Origin: Betaproteobacteria bacterium
Lineage (GTDB): Bacteria > Pseudomonadota > Gammaproteobacteria > Burkholderiales > Thiobacillaceae
Direction: 5' to 3'
Assembly: GCA_016219425.1 (NCBI GenBank)
Contig: JACRNB010000004.1
Location: forward strand, 62,001 to 126,000
Length of the DNA stretch: 64,000 nt
The notes beneath the pieces are model-generated. The model made no database searches, was not told the origin of the DNA, and was given only the letters and a program-made list of their open reading frames with translations. Every line of letters starts with the position of its first letter. Within the stretch, counting starts at the first letter, position 1. The position numbers were made by a program, and so were the translations under genes. This document shows, one piece after another, positions 28,727 to 36,384 of the stretch.

Positions 28727-29384
28727 TCCCTTTCCGCCGCTGGAGCGGGCCTTGTTGGAACCCAACGGCCTGCTTGCGGCGGGGGGCGATCTTGCCGTGC
28801 CGCGCCTGCTCGCGGCCTATCGCCGGGGCGTCTTTCCCTGGTTCAACCCGGGTGAACCCATCCTGTGGTGGTCGCCGGACCCGCGCATGGTGCTGTTCCC
28901 GGACGAATTCCGCCTCTCCCGCTCGCTTGCCCGGCGTCTGCGCCGCGCGGACTACGAGGTGCGCGTGGATACCGCCTTCACCCGCGTCATGCAGGCGTGC
29001 GCCGCGCCGCGCGATGGGGCGGCGGGAACCTGGATCGGCGCGCCCATGATCGCGGCCTATGCGGCCTTGCATGAGGCTGGCCACGCGCATTCCTTCGAGA
29101 CCTGGGTGGACGGGGAGCTGGCGGGCGGGCTGTATGGTGTGGCCATCGGCGGGGCGTTCTACGGCGAATCCATGTTCAGCCGCCGCAGCGACGCCTCCAA
29201 GATCGCCCTGGCGCATCTGGTGGAGCGGCTGCGGCAGGATGGCTTTGGGCTGATCGACTGCCAGATGAATACCGCGCATCTGGCCTCGCTCGGGGCGCGC
29301 GAGATTCCGCGCCTGGAATTCGCCGCGCGCCTGGCGCACCTGACGGTGCAGCCGGGGCGTCCCGGGTTGTGGGGCGGAACATGA
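28701..29384 (+). CDS. aat: Leucyl/phenylalanyl-tRNA-protein transferase
   Basis: 227 residues. The N-terminus [20 protein letters not shown] with [11 protein letters not shown], then [20 protein letters not shown] and DPRMVLFP, is the Aat signature. GAMIAAY-type [39 protein letters not shown] and [20 protein letters not shown] complete the GNAT-like fold. It adds Leu or Phe to N-terminal basic residues for ClpS/ClpAP degradation. It is paired with bpt, giving two N-degron transferases in tandem. Confidence 0.96.
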   Translation: MIPWLGRDDPFPPLERALLEPNGLLAAGGDLAVPRLLAAYRRGVFPWFNPGEPILWWSPDPRMVLFPDEFRLSRSLARRLRRADYEVRVDTAFTRVMQACAAPRDGAAGTWIGAPMIAAYAALHEAGHAHSFETWVDGELAGGLYGVAIGGAFYGESMFSRRSDASKIALAHLVERLRQDGFGLIDCQMNTAHLASLGAREIPRLEFAARLAHLTVQPGRPGLWGGT

Positions 29385-30118
29385 GCGGTTTCGACGAGGC
29401 CCTTCTGCTTCGGCTCCAGTTCTATCTCACGGCGGCCTATCCGTGCAGCTACCTGGATGACCGCCTGGCGCGTTCGCAGGTGGCCGCGCCGGGCGGTCGG
29501 GTGGATACGGCGGTGTACAGCGAGCTGGTGCGCTTGGGTTTCCGTCGCAGTGGAAACCATGTCTATCGCCCCCGTTGTGATTGCTGTCGGGCCTGCATCC
29601 CCGTGCGCCTGCGCGTGGATGAATTCATGCCCAACCGGACGCAGCGCCGTTGCGCCGCGCGGAATGCGGATCTCACCCTGCGGCTGAAACCGCTGGCCTT
29701 TGAGGAAGCCCACTACCGCCTCTATCGGCGCTACCAGGGCGTGCGCCATCCCGGCGCGGGCATGGATCAGGATGACCGCGACCAGTACGCCGGTTTCCTG
29801 CTGCAAAGCCAGGTGGACAGTGTGCTGGCGGAATTCAGCCTGCACGGCGAGCCGGTCATGGTGGCCTTGCTGGATCGTCTGCTGGACGGGCTTTCCGCCG
29901 TCTACACCTTTTATGACCCGAACCTGTCCAGTCGCAGCCTGGGGGTGTACGGGGTGCTGAACGAGATTCGTCTGGCGCAGGAATTGTCCCTGCCGTATCT
30001 CTACCTCGGCTACTGGATCGCCCAGTGCCGCAAGATGTCTTACAAAGCCGCCTATCCACCCCTGGAACAGTTCAGGGAGGGGCGCTGGCAACCCTTCATC
30101 GAGGATGCGAATGGCTGA
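29381..30118 (+). CDS. bpt: Aspartate/glutamate leucyltransferase
   Basis: 245 residues from ATG 29381, overlapping the aat stop by 4 bp. The N-terminal domain has [20 protein letters not shown] and the Cys-rich [20 protein letters not shown]. The C-terminal domain has [20 protein letters not shown] and [20 protein letters not shown]. These are the Ate1/Bpt hallmarks. It transfers Leu to N-terminal Asp or Glu, feeding the N-degron pathway together with Aat. Confidence 0.95.
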   Translation: MSGFDEALLLRLQFYLTAAYPCSYLDDRLARSQVAAPGGRVDTAVYSELVRLGFRRSGNHVYRPRCDCCRACIPVRLRVDEFMPNRTQRRCAARNADLTLRLKPLAFEEAHYRLYRRYQGVRHPGAGMDQDDRDQYAGFLLQSQVDSVLAEFSLHGEPVMVALLDRLLDGLSAVYTFYDPNLSSRSLGVYGVLNEIRLAQELSLPYLYLGYWIAQCRKMSYKAAYPPLEQFREGRWQPFIEDANG

Positions 30119-30665
30119 TCTGCCTGATGCCGTGGAGCAGGTGCTGACCCTGCACGCCCCCTTCATCCACGCCGTGGTCAACGCCCTGCGGGATCGTTCC
30201 CAGTTGCCCGGGTTGCGGGAGTATCTGGATGCGGCGGAGAGCCAGGGCTGGCCTCATCTGGTGCGCGCCCTGCGGCAGATCATTGATGGCCGGCGCGACG
30301 TCTCCATCAAGCTGGGGCTGGACGAGGAGGACGGCATCATCGTGGACGCGGTGCTGCGGGGCATCGACAACCCCGCCACCCTGCCGGCCCTGGACCGCAA
30401 GCCGGAGGCCAGCGCCGCTGCGCCGGGCCTGGCCGCCATGATCGAGGCGGCGGGGCGGGGCGATGCCCAGGCCCTGGCGGCCCTGGCCAACATGGCGGAA
30501 CAGATGCTGCGGGCGGGCGGCGACATGGCGCGTCTGTCCGCCATATTGCGTCGGCTGGTCAACGGCGAACGGGATGCCGAGGCGCTGATGAAGGGCATGG
30601 GCGCTCTGGGGCGGCAACTGGTGCGGAATATCCTGGGCGAGTTGGGCAAGGGCGGGCTGCACTAG
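30111..30665 (+). CDS. Uncharacterised protein downstream of bpt
   Basis: 184 residues from ATG 30111; ATG 30105 adds two. I do not recognise the family. It is mainly helical and soluble, with no signal or membrane segment. The N-terminal half (LPDAVEQVLTLHAPFIHAVV ... HLVRALRQIIDGRRDVSIKL) and C-terminal half (GDAQALAALANMAEQMLRAG ... RRLVNGERDAEALMKGMGAL) suggest helical-repeat-like packing. It overlaps bpt by 8 bp, so it is translated from the same message. Confidence 0.7.
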   Translation: MADLPDAVEQVLTLHAPFIHAVVNALRDRSQLPGLREYLDAAESQGWPHLVRALRQIIDGRRDVSIKLGLDEEDGIIVDAVLRGIDNPATLPALDRKPEASAAAPGLAAMIEAAGRGDAQALAALANMAEQMLRAGGDMARLSAILRRLVNGERDAEALMKGMGALGRQLVRNILGELGKGGLH

Positions 30666-30708
30666 AATCCGCCAGCGGTCACGCGACCGAGAACCCTGGA
30701 CGGAGACA

Positions 30709-31641
30709 ATGGCTGAAGATTCATTTCTGACACCGGTGCGCAAGAACGAGATCGAGGTGGGCAGGCCCTTGCCCTGGTCCGTCTATGACGCAGACCGCAA
30801 TCTGTTGCTGCGGGCCGGCGTGGTGGTGGTGTCGGAGCATCAGGTGGATGTGATCAGCGAGAAGGGCCTGTTTCGTGAGATGAAACGCGAGCGTAGCGGC
30901 CATGTGAACGCCCGCCTGGAAGACAGTGGGCCGATGGCGGACGAACGGGCAGGCGCTGGCGCGGCCAAGTCGCGGGAGGAGAACGTCGATCTGGACGCAC
31001 TCAAGCTGTTGCCCGGCGACACCCTGCAACTGCAACCCTTGCTGGAAGGCCAGACCGAGCGCTTCAACGTGCGCGTGATCGGCGTCATGAAGCCCAAGAG
31101 CGTGCTGGTCACGGCGCCCACCATCGAGGGGCGCCTGATCTTTGTGAAGGACGGTCAGACCTATCTGGTGCGGGTTTTCTCCGGCCTGAACGTCTGCGCC
31201 TTCAAGGCCAAGGTGCTCAAGTCCCAGCTTCAGCCGTTTCCCTATCTGCATCTGTCGTACCCGGAGAGCGTTCAGGCCATGCGTATTCGCAAGGCCATGC
31301 GAGCGCCCACCAGCCTCATCGTTGCGATCTCGGAGACGGAAGAAGGCCGGCAGACCGCCGCAGGCAGGATCGTCGATATCAGCGTCGGGGGCGCCAAGAT
31401 CCTGTCGAGCCAGAACCTGGGACTGAAGGACGACACCATCTGGATCGCCTTCAAGGTCAAGCTGGCGGACATGGAGGAATACGTGAAGATCCCCGCCACC
31501 TTGCGCGCCGTGGGCGAGGAAGAAGATGAACAGGGCAAGACGATGAAGTCCTTCGGCGTACAGTTCAGCGCCCTGGGGCAGAGCCAGCGCTTGATCATCA
31601 TGAATCTGGTTTACCAACACCTGCTGAGGGAGTCCGCCTGA
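30709..31641 (+). CDS. YcgR-like PilZ domain protein (c-di-GMP effector)
   Basis: 310 residues. The middle (about 95-190) resembles the YcgR N-terminal domain: [20 protein letters not shown] and [20 protein letters not shown]. The C-terminal PilZ domain starts with the arginine motif [13 protein letters not shown] (Arg-x-x-x-Arg type) and includes [15 protein letters not shown], the D-x-S-x-x-G motif. Together these bind c-di-GMP. The first 75 residues are an extra region with no clear match. It could tune motility, or the type IV pili encoded at 36-44 kb. It precedes thyA with a TGATG overlap. Confidence 0.85.
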   Translation: MAEDSFLTPVRKNEIEVGRPLPWSVYDADRNLLLRAGVVVVSEHQVDVISEKGLFREMKRERSGHVNARLEDSGPMADERAGAGAAKSREENVDLDALKLLPGDTLQLQPLLEGQTERFNVRVIGVMKPKSVLVTAPTIEGRLIFVKDGQTYLVRVFSGLNVCAFKAKVLKSQLQPFPYLHLSYPESVQAMRIRKAMRAPTSLIVAISETEEGRQTAAGRIVDISVGGAKILSSQNLGLKDDTIWIAFKVKLADMEEYVKIPATLRAVGEEEDEQGKTMKSFGVQFSALGQSQRLIIMNLVYQHLLRESA

Positions 31642-32435
31642 TGCAGCAATACCTTGACCTTCTGCGTCATGTCCTCGATCACGGCACGAAAAAGGCCGAC
31701 CGCACCGGCACCGGCACCGTATCGGTGTTCGGCCATCAGATGCGTTTCGACCTGTCGGCGGGGTTTCCCCTGCTTACCACCAAGAAAGTGCACCTCAAGT
31801 CCATCCTGCATGAGTTGCTGTGGTTCCTTCAGGGCGATACCAACATCCGCTATCTGAAGGACCACGGCGTTTCGATCTGGGATGAGTGGGCGGACGAAAA
31901 CGGCGACCTGGGGCCCGTTTACGGCTACCAGTGGCGCTCCTGGCCAGCGCGGGATGGTCGCCACATCGACCAGATCAGCGAGGTGCTGGCGACGCTGAAG
32001 ACCAACCCGGATTCGCGCCGCATCATCGTTTCGGCCTGGAATGTGGGGGAACTGCCATACATGAAGCTGCCGCCGTGCCACGCCTTTTTCCAGTTCTATG
32101 TGGCGGACGGAAAGCTGAGTTGCCAGCTCTACCAGCGCAGCGCGGACATCTTTCTTGGCGTGCCGTTCAACATCGCCAGCTACGCCCTGCTCACCCTGAT
32201 GATGGCCCAGGTCACCGGGCTTAAACCCGGCGACTTCGTGCATACACTGGGCGACGCGCACATCTATCTGAATCACATGGAGCAGGTGAACCTGCAACTG
32301 AGCCGCGAGACGCGGGCCTTGCCTTCGATGCGGCTGAACCCGGCAGTGACGGACCTGTTTGCATTCCGGTTTGAGGATTTCACGCTGGAGGGCTACGACC
32401 CGCATCCGGGGATCCGGGCGCCGGTGGCGGTGTAG
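31641..32435 (+). CDS. thyA: Thymidylate synthase
   Basis: 264 residues, the E. coli-type length. [40 protein letters not shown], and the active-site [20 protein letters not shown] with nucleophile Cys146 are diagnostic. [20 protein letters not shown] and the C-terminal [14 protein letters not shown] complete it. It methylates dUMP to dTMP using methylene-tetrahydrofolate. It is the last gene of the plus-strand block and faces hipA on the other strand. Confidence 0.98.
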   Translation: MQQYLDLLRHVLDHGTKKADRTGTGTVSVFGHQMRFDLSAGFPLLTTKKVHLKSILHELLWFLQGDTNIRYLKDHGVSIWDEWADENGDLGPVYGYQWRSWPARDGRHIDQISEVLATLKTNPDSRRIIVSAWNVGELPYMKLPPCHAFFQFYVADGKLSCQLYQRSADIFLGVPFNIASYALLTLMMAQVTGLKPGDFVHTLGDAHIYLNHMEQVNLQLSRETRALPSMRLNPAVTDLFAFRFEDFTLEGYDPHPGIRAPVAV

Positions 32436-32451
32436 GCGTCCGTCCAGTAGC

Positions 32452-33729
32452 TCAGGTGGATGGCTCGGCGAGCCGTCGAATCGTCAGGGCGCAGCGTTGT
32501 TCAATCAGGGCAATGATTCGCTCAACCACGGCATGGCCGGCAAAGCCGTGTCCTGGGTCGGATTGGAGCTTGCGCGCGGTGGGGGGCAGCGACTTTGCCA
32601 ACTCCAGAATTCGCCTTTTGGCCTGCGCCCTGGCAAGGCCCACGCCTTCTGCAAGTTGATCCCAGTGCCGTTTCTCAACTTCGCTGAACGTGTACTTGCT
32701 GCCGATTTTCATCGCCATCTTCGGCGTCAGTGTCGGATACACCGCTGTCGAAAGTGTGTCGTAGAGCGGCGCCAGTACGGGGGGCTTGCTCGACTTTCCA
32801 CCCAAATGCAGCAGTGAGAAATTCTTGGCGTGCGCATCATGATTGCCGATCAGCGCATTGAAGATCACATAGTCGAACAGCCGCAGCACCTGAGGCGCAC
32901 TGGGCCGCGTAGTGCGGCGTACCAGTTCGAAGCATCGCGCCAGATCCGGGCCGCCTTCGTTCTGGTATTTCATTTCAGGTACCACACCCAGCGCCTGGCA
33001 GAAATCCTCTTGATGCAGGCGTTGCCGGCGCCCATGAGCATCCACAACCCGGTCGTAGCGCTCAACCAGCAAGAACGGGCGATTCAAGACGGCGTGAACG
33101 TGTGACCTCGCCGGCTTGAGTTGCATGGCCTCGGCCAGCGCCATGCAGAAGCCTTCGTTGATCACGCTGTCCTCAACGGCATGGATGGCGGGCTTCAGGA
33201 TGTGGGAACTGGGCGTGCCGTTGAGGGGCAGACCAATGCGGGCACCATCGAAAACCACCGGTAATTTGTCTTGAGCGCCCGCCAAAGAAAGTCGCAAGCC
33301 GTTTTTGCCTGCCAGCATGGGGCGTCGCGGCAATTCATCCAGGATGGCAACGACTTCCTCGTCGCTCAGCCACTGAACGTCATCGTTGTGGGTAGGCGCC
33401 GGCAAAACCTGCCCCGGCTCCAGAAAGGTCACCGCCCCGGCACATTCGCCACCGATGTGGTCCAGCAGCGCAAAGTCATTCTGTCCGGAAACCTGGAACT
33501 GCTGCGCAATCAGGCGGCGCATCCGCCCCTCTGGCAGCAGGCCAGCAAAGAAGGGGCGAGTCGTGCGATCGTCGAACGGCTCCCCTTGCAGGGGCAGCGA
33601 GGCGGACAGGGCAACGGTGCTCGGCAGCGATAGCCAGGCGGGCGCGTAACAAAAACTCAGTCGGCCATCCACCAGGGCCAAGGCGCCGACGCGGTCGGCG
33701 AATAGCCAGACCTCCAGCTCATGCGCCAT
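32452..33729 (-). CDS. hipA: HipA family serine/threonine kinase toxin
   Basis: 425 residues, full-length HipA. The N-terminal subdomain (LEVWLFADRVGALALVDGRL ... FFAGLLPEGRMRRLIAQQFQ) is followed by the kinase core. The nucleotide loop is LRLSLAGAQDKLPVVF, the ATP-binding Lys is in SSHILKPAIH, the catalytic Asp is in LIGNHDAHAKNFSLLH and the metal-binding Asp is in APLYDTLS. All key residues are present, so the kinase looks intact. Known HipA toxins phosphorylate glutamyl- or tryptophanyl-tRNA synthetase. It overlaps hipB by 11 bp. Confidence 0.92.
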   Translation of the reverse strand: MAHELEVWLFADRVGALALVDGRLSFCYAPAWLSLPSTVALSASLPLQGEPFDDRTTRPFFAGLLPEGRMRRLIAQQFQVSGQNDFALLDHIGGECAGAVTFLEPGQVLPAPTHNDDVQWLSDEEVVAILDELPRRPMLAGKNGLRLSLAGAQDKLPVVFDGARIGLPLNGTPSSHILKPAIHAVEDSVINEGFCMALAEAMQLKPARSHVHAVLNRPFLLVERYDRVVDAHGRRQRLHQEDFCQALGVVPEMKYQNEGGPDLARCFELVRRTTRPSAPQVLRLFDYVIFNALIGNHDAHAKNFSLLHLGGKSSKPPVLAPLYDTLSTAVYPTLTPKMAMKIGSKYTFSEVEKRHWDQLAEGVGLARAQAKRRILELAKSLPPTARKLQSDPGHGFAGHAVVERIIALIEQRCALTIRRLAEPST

Positions 33730-33979
33730 GGTCGTTGCCCTGGTTTGGGTCTTCGGCAGACGGGGATGGCAACCCGCTCAGTTGGATCTCTCCACCCAAA
33801 GCATCGATGACCCGCAGCACGTTTTCCAGCCGCAAGGTGGGCTTGCCTGCTTCAAGATCGACGATGAAGCGCACGCCCACCCCCGCCGCCAGGGCCAACT
33901 GGGGCTGCGTCAGCCCGAGTTGCTTGCGGGCGGCACGAAGTGCGTCGCCGAGTTGTTGAGGTGATCGAATGGATGTCAT
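33719..33979 (-). CDS. hipB: HipB family antitoxin, XRE-type repressor
   Basis: 86 residues with an XRE helix-turn-helix: LGDALRAARKQLGLTQPQLA, LAAGVGVRFIVDLEAGKPTL and NVLRVIDALGGEIQLSGL. HipB neutralises HipA and represses the operon by binding palindromic operators as a dimer. Three matching palindromes lie upstream of this start. The promoter at 34006-34034 sits between two of them. Confidence 0.92.
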   Translation of the reverse strand: MTSIRSPQQLGDALRAARKQLGLTQPQLALAAGVGVRFIVDLEAGKPTLRLENVLRVIDALGGEIQLSGLPSPSAEDPNQGNDHGA

Positions 33980-33990
33980 GGTTTAAGTAA

Positions 33991-34105
33991 TTGCCCGTTC
34001 GGGAAATTATTGGACGGAAGCGCTGCTAGTGCAAGCCGTATTTCCCGATCGGGAGTTTTGGGCGATTTCAAGCGCCGTTGTTACATAAGCATCCCGGTCG
34101 GGAAA
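33991..34105. promoter_or_regulatory. Array of three HipB-type operators
   Basis: Three palindromes share a core CCCG-NN-CGGG flanked by A/T. They are TTGCCCGTTCGGGAAA (33991-34006), TTTCCCGATCGGGAGT (34041-34056) and CATCCCGGTCGGGAAA (34090-34105). Centres are 50 and 49 bp apart. The first overlaps the -10 box of the hipB promoter and the second lies just upstream of the -35. The arrangement matches the multi-operator control of hipBA known in E. coli, though the half-site sequence differs. Confidence 0.75.
34006..34034 (-). promoter_or_regulatory. Likely hipBA promoter
   Basis: On the minus strand TTGCAC (34034-34029) and AATAAT (34011-34006) are separated by exactly 17 bp, 27 bp before the hipB ATG. 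The -10 hexamer shares its last base with the first HipB palindrome, which is consistent with autorepression. Confidence 0.65.
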
Positions 34106-34209
34106 TGGGGGCCTCGAAAAACCCGTCATACCCGCCCCGGTCGGGGCCGAGGGCAGGCTCCAGCGGGTATCCAGGTTGTTGATTTAACTGTCGCGGGAAC
34201 GACGAATCC

Positions 34210-34220
34210 GGGGGGGGGGG
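34210..34220 (+). repeat. Homopolymeric tract of eleven G
   Basis: Eleven consecutive G residues, about 140 bp upstream of the AbiEi-like start and 30 bp upstream of its putative -35. Tracts of this length are prone to slippage and can alter promoter spacing or activity. Length may also vary between reads. Confidence 0.8.
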
Positions 34221-34250
34221 CGAGGTGCACTACAGTCGTTCCGTTCAGTA

Positions 34251-34333
34251 TTTAGTTTTGTTCACGTAACGCATATATTTAGAGCATGCGAACGAGACGC
34301 CTTGTTCTGAAAATATTGTTCGTTCACGTAACG
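34251..34333 (+). promoter_or_regulatory. Putative AbiE promoter with two 12-bp direct repeats
   Basis: TTTAGT (34251-34256) and TATATT (34274-34279), 17 bp apart, make a plausible promoter. The 12-mer GTTCACGTAACG occurs in its spacer (34260-34271) and again at 34322-34333, a 62-bp period. GAACGAG and CTTGTTC between them form a further imperfect inverted repeat. AbiEi antitoxins repress their own promoters by binding repeats, so these are the candidate sites. Confidence 0.55.
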
Positions 34334-34358
34334 AGAACGCTTGGTAACTTCGAGACAG

Positions 34359-35390
34359 ATGATGCGCGAACCACTGGATGCAAACGGGATTCTTGAGCGG
34401 GCAATCATGGCCTTTGAAACGGCCACAGGCTTGCACGCCGAGGCACGGGCTGTGCCCGATGGCCTGGGTCGAACGGACGCCCTGCTCGATATCTTCGTCG
34501 AAGGACACCCCGTCTGTTTTGCTATAGAAATCAAGACCATAGACCGCTTTCAGGCTCTCGGCGCCATCAAGGCGCGCGAGGGCGCCGCACTGCATCCACC
34601 CCTATTGGTCGCCCCCTATATCACCGAAACCACCGCTGAACGTTGCCGCGAGTTGCACCTGCCCTTCATCGACGAAGCGGGCAATGCCTATCTCGAAGCG
34701 CCGGGGTTGTTCGTCTACGTCACGGGCAAGCGCCGCCCCCCACAGGCGCGACCGACCACGGCGTACCGCGCCTTCACAACCGCCGGTCTGCGAATCGTCT
34801 TCGCGCTGCTCCACCAACCCGACCTGATCGTCGCGCCGTACCGGGAGATTGCAAAAGTGGCCAAAGTCGCCCTCGGAACGGTGGGGGACGTGCTGGCGGA
34901 CCTTGAAGCACGCGGTCACCTTGCACCGGAAAAACCCGGTCCACGCCGCCTTCTGGCCCCGGATCGCCTGAAGGATGAGTGGGTGACCCACTACCCGATC
35001 AAACTGCGACCGAAGCTGAATACCCGCCGCTTCACCGGTGCGATCCCCGATTGGTGGCGCGATCTGGATATTCTTCCCCATCACGCCTATTGGGGAGGCG
35101 AAGTCGCCGCCGAGAAACTCACCGGCTACCTGAAGCCCGCACGGGTTACCTTGTATGTCGAAGGCAAGCCGGATCGCCTGATACTGACCAATCGGCTGCG
35201 CCCCGACGTCAATGGGGACATCGAAATCCTGGAAGCATTCTGGACCACGAAGGAAACTCGCCTACCCGATGACATCGCACCACCCCTGGTTGTATATGCC
35301 GACCTGATGGCCACCACCGACCCGCGCAACATCGAAACCGCGAAGTTGATCCATGACCAATACCTTGCCCAAACTCAGCATACGGCCTGA
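34359..35390 (+). CDS. AbiEi-family type IV antitoxin-like protein
   Basis: 343 residues from ATG 34359 (the next codon is also ATG; an upstream TTG at 34341 is less likely). The N-terminal half has a restriction-nuclease-like fold pattern: DALLDIFVEGHPVCFAIEIK with the spaced Asp/Glu-x-Lys, then LVAPYITETTAERCRELHLP and FIDEAGNAYLEAPGLFVYV. The middle is a winged helix: AGLRIVFALLHQPDLIVAPY and REIAKVAKVALGTVGDVLAD. This layout is found in the AbiEi family of type IV antitoxins that repress their own operon. It overlaps the nucleotidyltransferase gene by 38 bp. Confidence 0.75.
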   Translation: MMREPLDANGILERAIMAFETATGLHAEARAVPDGLGRTDALLDIFVEGHPVCFAIEIKTIDRFQALGAIKAREGAALHPPLLVAPYITETTAERCRELHLPFIDEAGNAYLEAPGLFVYVTGKRRPPQARPTTAYRAFTTAGLRIVFALLHQPDLIVAPYREIAKVAKVALGTVGDVLADLEARGHLAPEKPGPRRLLAPDRLKDEWVTHYPIKLRPKLNTRRFTGAIPDWWRDLDILPHHAYWGGEVAAEKLTGYLKPARVTLYVEGKPDRLILTNRLRPDVNGDIEILEAFWTTKETRLPDDIAPPLVVYADLMATTDPRNIETAKLIHDQYLAQTQHTA

Positions 35391-36258
35391 TCTCCCGGTC
35401 GAGCCCAGGCTTCTCGATATCCTGCGACGGGTTGATGCGGTCGCGCGCGGGCAAGGCATCGATTACTTCGTTGGTGGCGCGCTGGCACGGGATTTGATCC
35501 TGCTGCATGTGTTCGGCAAGGACACCGGTCGAGCGACGCGGGATGTCGATCTGGGCATCTGCATCGATGACTGGTCCCGGCTCGATTCGCTCAAGGGCAT
35601 GCTGGTCCAGGGTGGCGGATTTGCCGAACAACCGAGGATTGCCCACCGGCTGATCTATCGACTGGCGGAAGACGCCTTTGGCATTCCTCTCGACTTGCTG
35701 CCATTCGGCGGGATCGAAAATGCCGATGGCGCCATCGCCTGGCCCCCGGGGATGGAAATCGTGATGAACGTGGCTGGCTTTGCCGAAGCGTGTGCCTCAG
35801 CTTTGATGGTGGAGGTCGCTGAAGACCTCATCGTACCGGTTACCTCACTGCCCTCGCTGGCGGTACTCAAGCTCATCGCCTGGCGCGACCGTCACCCGGA
35901 AACCCCAAAGGACGCGACGGATTTCCTGCTGATTGCACGGTATTACGCTGATGCTGGAAATTATGACCGGCTGTACGAAACCGAGTCCGCCTTGTTGCAA
36001 GCGGTCGATTTCGATCCGGAACTGGCCGGCGCCATGCTGTTGGGTAAGGATGCAGCAGTGGTCTGTTCAGCCAGTACCGAGAAAACCGTGTCTAACATTT
36101 TGACCGACGCTTACCTGAAGCAGCGACTGATCGACCAGCTACTGCGCACCACACTGTCATCCGGTGAAAACTCCATCACGTCAAGGGTGGAGCAATTTGT
36201 CGGCGCCTTCCTCAATGGTTTCAGGGATGCATTTACAAGGACACAAACCAGCCAATGA
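35353..36258 (+). CDS. AbiEii-like nucleotidyltransferase toxin
   Basis: 301 residues. YFVGGALARDLILLHVFGKD and TRATRDVDLGICIDDW-type ATRDVDLGICIDDWSRL show the nucleotidyltransferase GG-x-x-x-R/A and D-x-D motifs; IPLDLLPFGGIENADGAIAW supplies the third Asp. LAVLKLIAWRDRHPETPKDA and TDFLLIARYY match the AbiEii/AbiGii C-terminal region (K.....R....KD..D). In characterised AbiE systems this partner blocks growth by modifying tRNA. Pairing with AbiEi and the overlap support a phage-defence or plasmid-stability module. Confidence 0.8.
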   Translation: MTNTLPKLSIRPDLPVEPRLLDILRRVDAVARGQGIDYFVGGALARDLILLHVFGKDTGRATRDVDLGICIDDWSRLDSLKGMLVQGGGFAEQPRIAHRLIYRLAEDAFGIPLDLLPFGGIENADGAIAWPPGMEIVMNVAGFAEACASALMVEVAEDLIVPVTSLPSLAVLKLIAWRDRHPETPKDATDFLLIARYYADAGNYDRLYETESALLQAVDFDPELAGAMLLGKDAAVVCSASTEKTVSNILTDAYLKQRLIDQLLRTTLSSGENSITSRVEQFVGAFLNGFRDAFTRTQTSQ

Positions 36259-36316
36259 GACTGGACACACAACAACAACTCGAAGCCCACCGCTGGGGTG
36301 CGGCTCAATATCCTTG

Positions 36317-36342
36317 AGCCGGAGTTTTCGGCGGGTCCGGCT
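36317..36342. terminator. Hairpin between convergent AbiEii-like gene and pilY1
   Basis: AGCCGGA (36317-36323) and TCCGGCT (36336-36342) form a 7-bp stem with a 12-nt loop, 59 bp after the AbiEii stop and 43 bp beyond the pilY1 stop. There is no clear T run on either strand. The remainder of the 126-bp gap shows nothing else. Confidence 0.35.
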
Positions 36343-36384
36343 TGCAAACTCTGAATGAGCGACGCGAAAACGGGGTGTGCGGGA

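Larger units (their letters stand above)
33980..34358. other. Divergent control region between hipBA and the AbiE-like pair
   Basis: A 379-bp stretch without a gene. From left to right it holds the hipB leader and three HipB-type palindromes. A related GC palindrome (GCCCCGGTCGGGGC, 34134-34147) and an 11-G run (34210-34220) follow. Last comes an AT-richer segment with the likely AbiE promoter and two 12-bp direct repeats. Separate entries describe these parts. Confidence 0.8.
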
